Virus record (IMG/VR): IMGVR_UViG_3300035698_019761
Location: 1-21,775 of that record
DNA from: a virus
DNA: 21,775 nucleotides
Strand: one strand, 5' to 3'
Positions 14,620 to 21,775 of the stretch are shown one piece after another (the stretch's first letter is position 1; the number at the start of each line of letters is the position of its first letter). Below the pieces are notes generated by a model. It saw nothing but the letters and a program-made list of their open reading frames with translations, was not told where the DNA came from and made no database searches. The position numbers and the translations under genes were made by a program.

Positions 14620-15099
14620 CTAGCAATTAGGTGCCGGGACCGTTTGTTCATAGTCAATTTGAATGAAAGTTCTTAGCACGAGAATACCATCACGGTTCTT
14701 TTCAAGCGACAAAAAGTCGATACCATCATCACCTGTATATTGTGCGCGTTGCATTAAAGATGGGTTTCCAAGTCTTGGATCTGAAGCGATTGCATCAAGA
14801 ACCAAAGCCTGATCATCCATCAGTAACTTCTCCGTGTCTTCTCTCGCTTCTTTATCTCTAGAAGTAGAGAACTTTCGCCTTGTAATGATAATTTCAAAAA
14901 CACGTTGCCTTTGCTCTGCACCTGAATACTCATTACCTAGCAAGTTAGAGCCATCTCTATAAGCAATACCGAAAGATGCCTTATAGGTCAGCACCGCATC
15001 GTTATCTAAACGGTATGGGTTATTGAGTTCGTTATGATTGGGTAACACCCCGGCCACAACTACCTTAAGAGCGGTTAGAATATCGGCTATCTTACTCAT
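14620..15099 (-). CDS. Tail terminator / tail completion protein (putative)
   Basis: A 159-aa protein with an N-terminal helix (MSKIADILTALKVVVAGVLP), then alternating strands (VLTYKASFGIAYRDG, RQRVFEIIITRRKFS) and a C-terminal strand (ILVLRTFIQIDYEQTV). This alpha/beta layout and size fit the lambda gpU-like terminators that cap the tail tube and join it to the head. It starts in an ATGA overlap with the connector gene and lies directly upstream of the tail tube gene. Confidence 0.6.
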   Translation of the reverse strand: MSKIADILTALKVVVAGVLPNHNELNNPYRLDNDAVLTYKASFGIAYRDGSNLLGNEYSGAEQRQRVFEIIITRRKFSTSRDKEAREDTEKLLMDDQALVLDAIASDPRLGNPSLMQRAQYTGDDGIDFLSLEKNRDGILVLRTFIQIDYEQTVPAPNC

Positions 15100-15947
15100 C
15101 TAACCATCACTCCCGTCGGTGTATTCCTAACCTCTCCAGATGTCTCGATCCCATCAGCATGTCTGTCGATAGTAAACCGCTTCACATCCAGCAGGGACTT
15201 GTAAGTTGATAGAGCATGGTCTCGTCTAAACTCGAAGTCAGGTCCTAGCATCGTGTAGATCAAGCTAAGGGCTAGGTACGCTGTGGCCTGAGCTACCTCG
15301 TCAATACGTAAGAGCTGGCCAGGGTGGATGATGATCCCTCTTGATCTCATTTCAGCGATGATCTGATCACTGGCTAAAACCAATTGATCATCCCAGTTAG
15401 TTTTTCCAGCTTCCCAATTAGTCAGGTATTGAGAAATATCGGGGTCAATCGCGTTCAGCATCTGAGAGCTAGCAAACCGATATCCAATACGATCGATGAT
15501 AGTACCAACTGATAGGTCAGCCGTAGTCCGAACACGCAACCAGTAAAGGTTATAGATCTGTACCCCGGCGGCTCTTAGCTCAGGGGGGGCCTCGTTCTGC
15601 TCCTGCGTGTCCTTCACTAACTGCCAGTCTTCTTCGTCACTGTAAGAGTATTGAATCACACCTGGTCTAGAGAGTGGAACCCCCCCAACCTTAGTTGCGT
15701 CTAGAAAGTCAGTTGTTGAATGGAATTCTTTTCCATCCCATATCTCCATGTAGAGATTGGCTGCATTTGTATTAGCAGTATTCAGGTCTAGAAATAAGTT
15801 ATTGAATGGGTAGTGCATACCAACGTAAAGACTATCGGTAGCTGCAGCTAGCTCCAACGGTATCGTGTCGTCGTTCTGAGCAGCAAGCGTGTAATCTGTG
15901 ATCGTACCGCTGTCGCTTCTTAATACCCTGATCCATTGTGTAAGCAT
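15096..15947 (-). CDS. Carbohydrate-binding-like domain fused to a head-tail connector domain
   Basis: A 283-aa protein with two parts. Residues about 30-165 look like a beta-sandwich seen in phage structural proteins (SLYVGMHYPFNNLFLDLNTA, NLYMEIWDGKEF, GVIQYSYSDEEDW, IYNLYWLRVRTTAD). Residues about 165-283 look like a small helical head-tail connector (gp6/DUF1320-like): WDDQLVLASDQIIAEMRSRG, LLRIDEVAQATAYLALSLIY, then FRRDHALSTYKSLLDVKRF. It should bind the portal ring and form the neck; the N-terminal domain would decorate the neck. GGGG lies eight bases before the ATG. It precedes the tail terminator. Confidence 0.6.
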   Translation of the reverse strand: MLTQWIRVLRSDSGTITDYTLAAQNDDTIPLELAAATDSLYVGMHYPFNNLFLDLNTANTNAANLYMEIWDGKEFHSTTDFLDATKVGGVPLSRPGVIQYSYSDEEDWQLVKDTQEQNEAPPELRAAGVQIYNLYWLRVRTTADLSVGTIIDRIGYRFASSQMLNAIDPDISQYLTNWEAGKTNWDDQLVLASDQIIAEMRSRGIIIHPGQLLRIDEVAQATAYLALSLIYTMLGPDFEFRRDHALSTYKSLLDVKRFTIDRHADGIETSGEVRNTPTGVMVR

Positions 15948-15959
15948 TTAATTATCCCC

Positions 15960-16514
15960 TTAAACAGGTATCTCAACCCAATCAATATCAATGTGCGTAG
16001 GCACCGCTCCGATGCTGCTCTGGCACGTAAAAAGTAATCTAGTAACCCCAGTGTCTGGCCTTTTAAGCTCATATTCAACAGGAAAATCAATAGTCTGTCC
16101 AGAGGTATGACCTATGTACATGTTCAATAATGTACCTCTGTCTGTGATGTCCATGTCATTGTTGTTCCGAGTAACCAATGCGTTTGCTGGTCGTTGGTTG
16201 TTTCGATTGATTAGCCTGTTATTCTCAACCATTCCTGTCCCAGGTCCACCAGGACCAATAACTGGCATAGCCCACACACGCAGAATAGTCTTAGCCATTA
16301 GATCATTCCCAAAACGAACGTTCTTGATTCGAATATCTGAGTTACGAGCAGAGAAGACTCTAAACAAAATGAAGTTAATCTGGCCTGTGCCAATGTTTTT
16401 AAAATCACTGGTTACGGTATAAGCTAACCCCTTTTCAAAAGAGTCCCTAAAATCACTCTTAGCAATTGACCCGGTAGTTCTTTTTCTTAATGGTTCTCTG
16501 GTTTCTCTAGCCAC
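15960..16514 (-). CDS. Virion-associated hypothetical protein
   Basis: A 184-aa protein, not recognised. Basic N-terminus (ARETREPLRKRTTGS), then beta strands (INFILFRVFSARNSDIRIKN) and a C-terminal jelly-roll-like part ending IDIDWVEIPV. The start is a GTG (16514) inside the end of the preceding gene, with AGAGGT upstream. Its place between capsid and neck genes suggests a small capsid or neck accessory protein. Confidence 0.55.
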   Translation of the reverse strand: MARETREPLRKRTTGSIAKSDFRDSFEKGLAYTVTSDFKNIGTGQINFILFRVFSARNSDIRIKNVRFGNDLMAKTILRVWAMPVIGPGGPGTGMVENNRLINRNNQRPANALVTRNNNDMDITDRGTLLNMYIGHTSGQTIDFPVEYELKRPDTGVTRLLFTCQSSIGAVPTHIDIDWVEIPV

Positions 16515-17055
16515 AGACTTCTACCTCTATAAACAGACTTAACCAAATAGGTCCAATGGACGTGTTCTCTGCCTCGATTGCTATCTTTTTAACACCATCA
16601 CCAGTAACCATTTTTTTAAACGGTATTTGAGAATCACCTTTAATGGTCCAAAGAATCTCTTCTCCTAGACCACCATAATCCCATATCAATTTGATTACTG
16701 CATCAGGACCGAAACTAGCGGACCCATATCCGTAAGATATCTTAGCGATCTTCCCATCAGGGACTATATACGTCTCAGCAACAGATGAACTTAGTGGTAC
16801 CTGTTCGGCTATGGTCAGCTTAACCAGCTCAAGGTAGGACGATAAGATCTCGTTAACATTTGATTGATCAAAGATGCGATGCTTTTTATACAGATCATTA
16901 GAAGCACTCCTAGACTCAGCCATGTAAGAAATAAGATAGTACTCTAGATTGACCCCTAGTCGTGTGCAATCAGTTAGCTTAACGTGGATTGATTCATTCA
17001 AATATTCTGGATTCAATTCAGCTAATTCAACTGGAACTAGGGCCGTGAACTTCAT
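16507..17055 (-). CDS. Virion-associated hypothetical protein
   Basis: A 182-aa protein, not recognised. It is beta-rich in the second half (KIAKISYGYGSASFGPDAVI, KLIWDYGGLGEEILWTIKG, IWLSLFIEVEVCG), with a helical middle (VNEILSSYLELVKLTIAEQ). It starts in a TAATG overlap with the FN3-LamG gene and overlaps the next gene by 8 bases. Context suggests a head-surface or neck component made together with the FN3-LamG protein. Confidence 0.55.
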   Translation of the reverse strand: MKFTALVPVELAELNPEYLNESIHVKLTDCTRLGVNLEYYLISYMAESRSASNDLYKKHRIFDQSNVNEILSSYLELVKLTIAEQVPLSSSVAETYIVPDGKIAKISYGYGSASFGPDAVIKLIWDYGGLGEEILWTIKGDSQIPFKKMVTGDGVKKIAIEAENTSIGPIWLSLFIEVEVCG

Positions 17056-18122
17056 TATGGCACATCCATTACGAAGTCGCCTGACTCCATGTTGATCATT
17101 GTTCCGTCTACTGATCCTTCGTTGTCACTTATAGTTGGGAAAGTATCTCCATCACCCATCTGGTACCAATGCTGTAGGTTAGCTGATTGAGAATGATTAT
17201 TGGGATCGTCCGGCGTCCCGGCGTTATAGAGTTCTGTTACTTGAGTCTGATTCAATGCTACCCCCCACCATGTGGCTTCATCCAGATTCGCACCTAGAGG
17301 GAAGGTTCCATTTCGTCTCCCGAATGTAGAGAAGGTAGTAGTTATTAAAGTGTTTGTTAAAGTGCCCGTCGCAGGCGTAGCGGCTACAGTACCGTTGAAG
17401 TAAAAGCGTAGCCCATTTATATTCTGCCCACCGCTATACGTGATAACCGTATGAACCCATGCCCCAGCTGTGTAAGGAGTAACGGTTGTGGTGTGACTTC
17501 GAAGCTGTCCGCCGCTAGCACGGACCTGAACGAATAGTTGACCAGTGTTAGTAATGTAAAAACCCCAACCAAACACGTTGGCGTCTGCACTAGCCTTGGC
17601 CCATAAAGTCTTGTTTGATCCAGCTAGGTTAGTAACTTTTACCCAAATGCTAAGGGTGTATGGGACGTTATTTTCATAGTTGTGATTGTTTCCGAAGTTA
17701 ATTTCTTCATCAATCCCGTCGATAAGCGTGGAAAAAACGTTAGTGTATGTGATGGGAGTTGAGTTCAACTCATTAGGGCTTAGAGCTGTAGTGCCCCATG
17801 CTCCAATAGCAACCACCTTGTAATAGTACGTGGTCCCATTAGTGAGACCGGTATGCACATAAGACGTAGATGCGGACATGGTATCAACCGTTGTTGACCC
17901 TATAGTCACGCCGCTAGAAGTTTGGAAGTAAAGAACGTAGTCAGTTGATCCCGCTACGATTGTCCAGGTGATTGTATTTTCCTGATTCCCTGGTGTTGCA
18001 GTAAGAAGCGTTGGTGCTTCTGGAATAGTGGCCGTGATAACAACTCGGACCGCAACCTCTCCGTTCGGGTCCTCTTTGAACTTAGCTTGCTCTCTATCTA
18101 CCAGGCTACTAGGCAATGCCAT
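17055..18122 (-). CDS. FN3 plus LamG (concanavalin A-like) virion protein, likely head or neck decoration
   Basis: A 355-aa protein. Residues about 33-122 form a fibronectin type III domain (PEAPTLLTATPGNQENTITW, YVHTGLTNGTTYYYKVVAIG). Residues about 130-345 form a LamG/jelly-roll lectin-like domain (YTLSIWVKV, WVHTVITYSGGQ, LRFYFNGTVAA, GANLDEATWWGVALNQTQV, LYNAGTPDDP, LQHWYQMGDG). Such domains on phage particles usually bind glycans or decorate the capsid. GGAG precedes the ATG, which overlaps the end of the small gene before it. The place among capsid and neck genes favours a head or neck role over a tail fibre role. Confidence 0.8.
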   Translation of the reverse strand: MALPSSLVDREQAKFKEDPNGEVAVRVVITATIPEAPTLLTATPGNQENTITWTIVAGSTDYVLYFQTSSGVTIGSTTVDTMSASTSYVHTGLTNGTTYYYKVVAIGAWGTTALSPNELNSTPITYTNVFSTLIDGIDEEINFGNNHNYENNVPYTLSIWVKVTNLAGSNKTLWAKASADANVFGWGFYITNTGQLFVQVRASGGQLRSHTTTVTPYTAGAWVHTVITYSGGQNINGLRFYFNGTVAATPATGTLTNTLITTTFSTFGRRNGTFPLGANLDEATWWGVALNQTQVTELYNAGTPDDPNNHSQSANLQHWYQMGDGDTFPTISDNEGSVDGTMINMESGDFVMDVP

Positions 18123-18336
18123 TTAGGTCTCCGAGTATGGAACGATACTTGTCAATGTCGATCAGAAACCATCCCACCCACTCGCCATCTGCGAAAGTGA
18201 TATCGGTGAGACTGATCTCTCCCTTGATTGCAAGGTTCACATCTAGCTGCTTCTGAACCAACTCTTCAGGTGAGTCAGCTCTCAAGAATAACTTGATTGA
18301 TGACGGGGAAGCTGAATGCCCCCCCGATCCGATCAT
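18109..18336 (-). CDS. Small hypothetical protein after the capsid gene
   Basis: A 75-aa protein from ATG 18336 (MIGSGGHSASPSSIKLFLRA); a TTG two codons upstream (18342) is also possible and fits the AAGGA near the capsid stop better. It has a disordered start, then SPEELVQKQLDVNLA and a beta part (EISLTDITFADGEWVGWFLI). Not recognised. It lies 6 bases after the capsid gene and overlaps the FN3-LamG gene by 14 bases, so it is part of the head module. Confidence 0.5.
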   Translation of the reverse strand: MIGSGGHSASPSSIKLFLRADSPEELVQKQLDVNLAIKGEISLTDITFADGEWVGWFLIDIDKYRSILGDLNGIA

Positions 18337-18342
18337 ACTCAA

Positions 18343-19155
18343 TTAGTTGTTGTCCTTAAGGAGTAGTAGTCCACCTTGAAGCTCATCATGTCCCCACTTC
18401 ATGTCGAGGGTACGAAGCACCGCAGTCGAACCGTACTCAGGAGCAGCTCGTTCGCCCATGTTGGCTGCACGTTGGATAGCGAATCCGTATCCAGCTTTAT
18501 CGTACATGTAGAAAGTAGAGGCACCGATCAAAGTGCTCATACGAATCTCAACACCGTACAACTTGCCTAGCAAGCCAGAAGGGATGATTGCAGATCCGTA
18601 CTTGTCAGCTTCTACGAACTCAGCAATTCCTAGAAGAGCTGCTTCTGAATCAGGACCAACAAGTAAACCAAGTTGGCTAGGGTCAGCTTCAGCGCTCAAA
18701 AGGGCTTCTCTCATCTCAAGGATGATTGATTTAGAGATTGCACCAGCGGTAGTGGTGACAGTTGAGTCAGCTTCCAAACCAGCGATAACTAGGTTATCGA
18801 AGTTCCGAGCATGAGCACGAGCAGCACGTTGAGCAAGGTCAACTTGAACGTCAACACTGGACTCGATCTCATTTTGAGGATCAACTATCCAGGACACAGT
18901 GCTCATTTGGTTTAGAGTAATAATATCTGTTGCGTAAGTTATGTTTGCAAGAGTTGCTTGAACAGTAGTTGCACGATCTTCAACTGCAAAGCTACCGGCT
19001 TTAGGCACGGCAATGCTTTTAGATCCTTTGCCAGCGAAGGCAGAGAAATCAGAGATTGAAGGCATAACTACAGCACGAGCAATCAACTCACGTTGTACTA
19101 GGCTGATAATCAGGTCATTTTTTGTTGCGACTAAGTCGGTATTTCCAATTGGCAT
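18343..19155 (-). CDS. Major capsid protein (HK97 fold, putative)
   Basis: A 270-aa protein. Signs of the HK97 fold: an N-terminal arm and helix (NDLIISLVQRELIARAVVM), an E-loop region (KAGSFAVEDRATTVQATLAN), a spine helix (DVQVDLAQRAARAHARNFDN), then the P/A-domain pattern LEMREALLSAEADPS, LGLLVGPDSEAALLGIAEF, GKLYGVEIRMSTLIGASTFY and RTLDMKWGHDELQGGLLLL. It is compact, with no N-terminal delta domain, and follows a separate scaffold gene. AAGGAG is well placed before the ATG, consistent with high expression. No head maturation protease is visible in the window. Confidence 0.85.
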   Translation of the reverse strand: MPIGNTDLVATKNDLIISLVQRELIARAVVMPSISDFSAFAGKGSKSIAVPKAGSFAVEDRATTVQATLANITYATDIITLNQMSTVSWIVDPQNEIESSVDVQVDLAQRAARAHARNFDNLVIAGLEADSTVTTTAGAISKSIILEMREALLSAEADPSQLGLLVGPDSEAALLGIAEFVEADKYGSAIIPSGLLGKLYGVEIRMSTLIGASTFYMYDKAGYGFAIQRAANMGERAAPEYGSTAVLRTLDMKWGHDELQGGLLLLKDNN

Positions 19156-19175
19156 CTTAAGCTCCTTAAATTAAA

Positions 19176-19841
19176 TTAGCGCCCATCTAAAGCTTTTAGC
19201 TGAGCAATTATCTGTTCTTTTGTTAAGTCAGATCGGACCGCACCGCGTGATACGCTCCCAGCTTGAGATGATTGATGGCTCACTTGTGGAGATGAATGAC
19301 CGAAGAGTCCCAGGTCTTTAAAGGTCTGATGAAAATCCTTAGCGGCATCCTCAGCACCTATTATAGCTCCAGTGTCTTGATCAACCACAACCGTGTGTGT
19401 GTTCATCAACCGGAAAGCTGCATCCTCATGCCTTGGGTTTAGACCCAATTTAATCAGTTGCTCTCGAATAGCTGACTTCTTTTTGCCTTCAACTATTTGA
19501 GTCTGGAGTTGATCGTACTTTCCCTCTACCCCAGATCGTCTTTCCTTCTCTTGCTCCCATAACGTTTTGTACTGCTCCTTTTGCTGCAGCTCGTCTTCCG
19601 TCTTGGCCACACGGTCTCGTTCCATAGCTTCCAACTGTGTTCGAAGTTCTAGAACTTGCTTCTGTGTGTTTTCCTTTTCCTTACGTAGCTTATCTACGAA
19701 ATGTCCAGGATAAGACTTAGACTCGGAACCACCTTCATCACCACCGGTTGATGCTTTTGATTCTTCATTTACGTTATTTGATTCATCAGCTCCACTGGAA
19801 GCTGGCTGGGGTCCACTGGTACCCATTTGACTTTGACTCAT
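19176..19841 (-). CDS. Capsid scaffolding protein (putative)
   Basis: A 221-aa acidic protein. Disordered Ser/Gly/Glu-rich first 45 residues, then a long coiled coil (about 48-120, FVDKLRKEKENTQKQVLELR and on to KDELQQKEQYKTLWEQEKE-like heptads), then a C-terminal helical part ending TKEQIIAQLKALDGR. This layout, and the place directly before the capsid gene, are those of phage scaffolds that guide procapsid assembly and leave the shell. A purine-rich AGAGG lies upstream of the ATG. Confidence 0.8.
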   Translation of the reverse strand: MSQSQMGTSGPQPASSGADESNNVNEESKASTGGDEGGSESKSYPGHFVDKLRKEKENTQKQVLELRTQLEAMERDRVAKTEDELQQKEQYKTLWEQEKERRSGVEGKYDQLQTQIVEGKKKSAIREQLIKLGLNPRHEDAAFRLMNTHTVVVDQDTGAIIGAEDAAKDFHQTFKDLGLFGHSSPQVSHQSSQAGSVSRGAVRSDLTKEQIIAQLKALDGR

Positions 19842-19872
19842 TTTATCCTACCTCTTTTTGTTTAACAAGGCC

Positions 19873-20394
19873 CTATCCTAGCGCCCTGCGTATAATTGCT
19901 CTTATTCTTCTCTCGACTACTTTCTTTAAAACTGTCCGCTCTGATTCTGCCAAGGCCAAGAATGGTCTTCCGCCCTCTGCTACATACTTAGCTATATCCG
20001 CGTTATTGTCGCTGAAAAATCTCTTAACCAACCCATCTGATGGGTTAGCCTTTCTCCTTGATTTTTTAACGTCAACTATTATCAGGCCAGCCCTAGAGCT
20101 AGCGGTCAATGCGTCTAACATTTGACCAGTGTTCGTCAGATTGGACCTGTTTGGAGCTCCGAACTCACCTGTTGGCTTATTCTTCCGTCTCTGCTTCTTG
20201 TAAGAGTTTGAAAGTTTCTTAAGGCGCTGCTTTTTACCGCCACCCTTTACTGACCCCCCAATACCGAAACCGCTCTTAGTTCTCTTGTAGACCATATCCC
20301 TAGCTTTCTCAGCTAGCTTAAGAGTCCCATCCCGGCTTAAAATCTTTCTCTCTATGTCTCTAATTACCTTCTTGAAGGCGTCAAAAGTCGCCAT
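19873..20394 (-). CDS. Virion morphogenesis protein (gpG/gp10-like), copy 2
   Basis: A 173-aa basic protein from ATG 20394, five bases after an AGGGGG; another ATG lies directly before it. It has TLKLAEKARDMVYKRTKSGFGI, then KKLSNSYKKQRRK, then SNLTNTGQMLDAL, then GGRPFLALAESERTVLKKVVE. This order (Arg/Lys-rich 'LS.SYK', 'L..TG.ML', 'RPF..LS..E') is that of phage virion-morphogenesis and tail-completion proteins. The neighbouring gene shows the same order, so the two are probably paralogs. Place between portal and scaffold resembles Mu-type gene order. Confidence 0.65.
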   Translation of the reverse strand: MATFDAFKKVIRDIERKILSRDGTLKLAEKARDMVYKRTKSGFGIGGSVKGGGKKQRLKKLSNSYKKQRRKNKPTGEFGAPNRSNLTNTGQMLDALTASSRAGLIIVDVKKSRRKANPSDGLVKRFFSDNNADIAKYVAEGGRPFLALAESERTVLKKVVERRIRAIIRRALG

Positions 20395-20986
20395 CATTAC
20401 CCCCTATAATGTCGTCTATTAAAAACTCTTGGACCACGTCACCACCCTGTTGCACCTCTCCTGAAACAGCCAGAGCACCAAGGAGTCCGAGAACTCTCTC
20501 AAGGTCTTCCGATTCGTCCACAGCGTTGAAGTCCTTAATCACTCCAGTTAGTATCTTTTTTTGATCTTTGTCGGACAAACCCCAGAAGTCCCTAACAGGT
20601 AAGTTTCCGCTCCCTCTCACATGACCCGTCGCCCTATCATTCTCCTCACCCTCATTGAACCCTATCGTCACAGAAGCGGATCCAACCTTAAGAACGTTTA
20701 TTGACGCCTGCATCTCACCCGTTAGCTTTAGGTTTACCTTGGACGACTTGCCATAGATCTTGAAGTTCAGAGAGTTCTTGTATGCCTTTGAGTACCGGCT
20801 AAAAGGGAAATTCCTCTTGTCCTTACCGCCTAAGGTTCGGTCTATAATAGCCTCAATGGCTCTGGCGCCAAACTCCCTCTGAATGCCTGGCTTCTTAACG
20901 AACGGAGCTAGGGCCTTTTGCTTGGCCCTATCCGGCTCCGTCCTAAGAAGTAGATCCATGAGATCAAACTTCAGCTTCAGGGCCAT
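20381..20986 (-). CDS. Virion morphogenesis protein (gpG-like), copy 1
   Basis: A 201-aa protein from ATG 20986 (MALKLKFDLMDLLLR), six bases after GAGGGGG; the frame is open eight codons further upstream. It has FGARAIEAIIDRTLGGKDKR, then FPFSRYSKAYKNS, then VNLKLTGEMQASINVLKVGS, then LPVRDFWGLSDKDQKKIL, the pattern of phage virion morphogenesis proteins. An acidic C-terminal tail follows. It overlaps the end of the portal gene by 23 bases and the next gene by 14 bases. Confidence 0.7.
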   Translation of the reverse strand: MALKLKFDLMDLLLRTEPDRAKQKALAPFVKKPGIQREFGARAIEAIIDRTLGGKDKRNFPFSRYSKAYKNSLNFKIYGKSSKVNLKLTGEMQASINVLKVGSASVTIGFNEGEENDRATGHVRGSGNLPVRDFWGLSDKDQKKILTGVIKDFNAVDESEDLERVLGLLGALAVSGEVQQGGDVVQEFLIDDIIGGNDGDF

Positions 20987-21775
20987 CTTCATCCCCCTCG
21001 TCCTGGTCATCAGGTACTGATTGTTGCTTGGAGAGGGCTAGGCGCAAGTCCTGTGCTTTCTCCTTACCCTCTTTGTCTATCATCTCCATAAGCTGTTGAA
21101 TCTGATCCCCATCCATCTCAGGGTGGATAGACTTCAATGCCATTTGTCTAGTGGTGAACCCATTATCAAGCTTCATCTTTTCAAGCTCTACCCTATCGAT
21201 ATCCCCAATGAACGGCTTAGGGTCAGCAAACTTGATTGATAGCTCGAAGTCCTCGCTAAACGAACCAACGTAATCACTAGAGATCTGTCCGCTTGATACC
21301 CAGTAAGGTAGGATATTATGAGCGAACTTATCCCATAACTCCTTCTCAGCGTCCCTAAAGAACTGCTCCTGGTCCTTCCGGTCCTCAGTGGTCTCAGCCT
21401 TATCAAGCATCTTGGCCACCCCGCTCATGTTACCCATCGATGCCTTACCGCTTAGGTCTCCCACGCTCAGGTTCTTTGTAGCTAGAATGGATTCTACGAT
21501 CTCTCTGATTAAAAGTAGCCCGTCCTCAACGCTGATCTCAGGCTTAATGACCTTGATGTCAGCTCCGGGGGGGAGAGAGATAATGCTATTTGGGTTAAAG
21601 GTAATGTTCTCACTATCCGCCCCAATGACAGCCAGGATTGACCAGAGCTGATATTTTGAAGCAAAACTTAGGTCAGTGAATAGAAGAGGCACCGAGATAG
21701 ACGCGTTCACTAGATCGTCGTCACTGATAGGGATCAAGTTCCCATCGTCGTTCTCAGGTATGTACACGAACGGGA
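20964..21775 (-). CDS. Portal protein, C-terminal part (cut by the window edge)
   Basis: The frame is open to the right edge, so the start lies outside. The 270 visible residues carry portal features: SFASKYQLWSILAVIGA, FNPNSIISLPPGADIKVIKP, then EDGLLLIREIVESILATKNL, then a helical region with SGVAKMLDKAETTEDRKDQE and WDKFAHNILPYWV, and an acidic C-terminal tail (DDQDEGDEDGPEAEV). The portal ring forms the DNA entry point of the head and docks the terminase and the neck proteins. The terminase genes are expected further right. Confidence 0.8.
   Translation of the reverse strand, partial: PFVYIPENDDGNLIPISDDDLVNASISVPLLFTDLSFASKYQLWSILAVIGADSENITFNPNSIISLPPGADIKVIKPEISVEDGLLLIREIVESILATKNLSVGDLSGKASMGNMSGVAKMLDKAETTEDRKDQEQFFRDAEKELWDKFAHNILPYWVSSGQISSDYVGSFSEDFELSIKFADPKPFIGDIDRVELEKMKLDNGFTTRQMALKSIHPEMDGDQIQQLMEMIDKEGKEKAQDLRLALSKQQSVPDDQDEGDEDGPEAEV

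Noticed and set aside
1-21775. CRISPR array, tRNA gene, insertion sequence, integrase or attachment site
   Set aside because: No regular spaced repeats, transposase or integrase motifs were found by reading; tRNA genes were not searched by a folding program.

Overview
The window is a block of a tailed-phage genome (free phage or prophage), moderately AT-rich. Almost all of it is one long minus-strand late region. It runs from the portal gene, cut by the right edge, through head assembly, neck, tail tube, tail chaperones, tape measure, tail tip, receptor-binding fibre and lysis genes down to a RusA-type resolvase. There is a long tape measure (745 aa), a tail-tube gene, and no sheath or baseplate-wedge genes. 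This fits a long, non-contractile tail (siphovirus). The host should be Gram-negative: the phage encodes a T7-type amidase endolysin and proteins with lipoprotein or signal-peptide N-termini. No integrase, CI-type repressor or attachment site is visible here, so the lifestyle is undecided.

Reading in the direction of late transcription (right to left): partial portal; two similar virion-morphogenesis proteins; scaffold; HK97-fold major capsid protein; a small protein; an FN3 plus LamG virion protein; two unrecognised structural proteins; a carbohydrate-binding-like domain fused to a head-tail connector; tail terminator; tail tube; tail chaperones G and G-T made through a -1 frameshift on an A9 run; tape measure; Dit-like protein with a discoidin-like domain; tail hub; C1q-like tail fibre; amidase; three small lysis-region proteins; and a membrane-segment reading frame fused to RusA. 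Many genes overlap by 1-28 bases. A plus-strand ribbon-helix-helix (RHH) gene sits between the tail tube and the chaperones.

The left part is different. A plus-strand cluster at 2982-4750 carries an ERF single-strand annealing protein, two CxxC...CxxC zinc-ribbon proteins and a basic protein. It converges on the late operon. Divergent from it is a minus-strand pair: a 56-aa RHH protein, followed by a 750-aa lipoprotein that looks like a polysaccharide-lyase type enzyme (PcRGLX/YetA-like, tentative). Two perfect palindromes of the form TATG...CATA flank the RHH gene and look like its operators. A plus-strand 89-aa cysteine-motif protein lies at the far left. The minus-strand lipoprotein unit ends in a strong intrinsic terminator that overlaps the last codons of that convergent gene.

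Points most worth a second look: the RHH plus surface-lipoprotein cassette; the G/G-T frameshift, which joins two separately listed reading frames; and the 4250-4970 region. There, a T5 run fuses a membrane protein to RusA and a nearby G4 run lets the zinc-ribbon frame run antisense through RusA. One extra base in each run would restore ordinary, separate genes.
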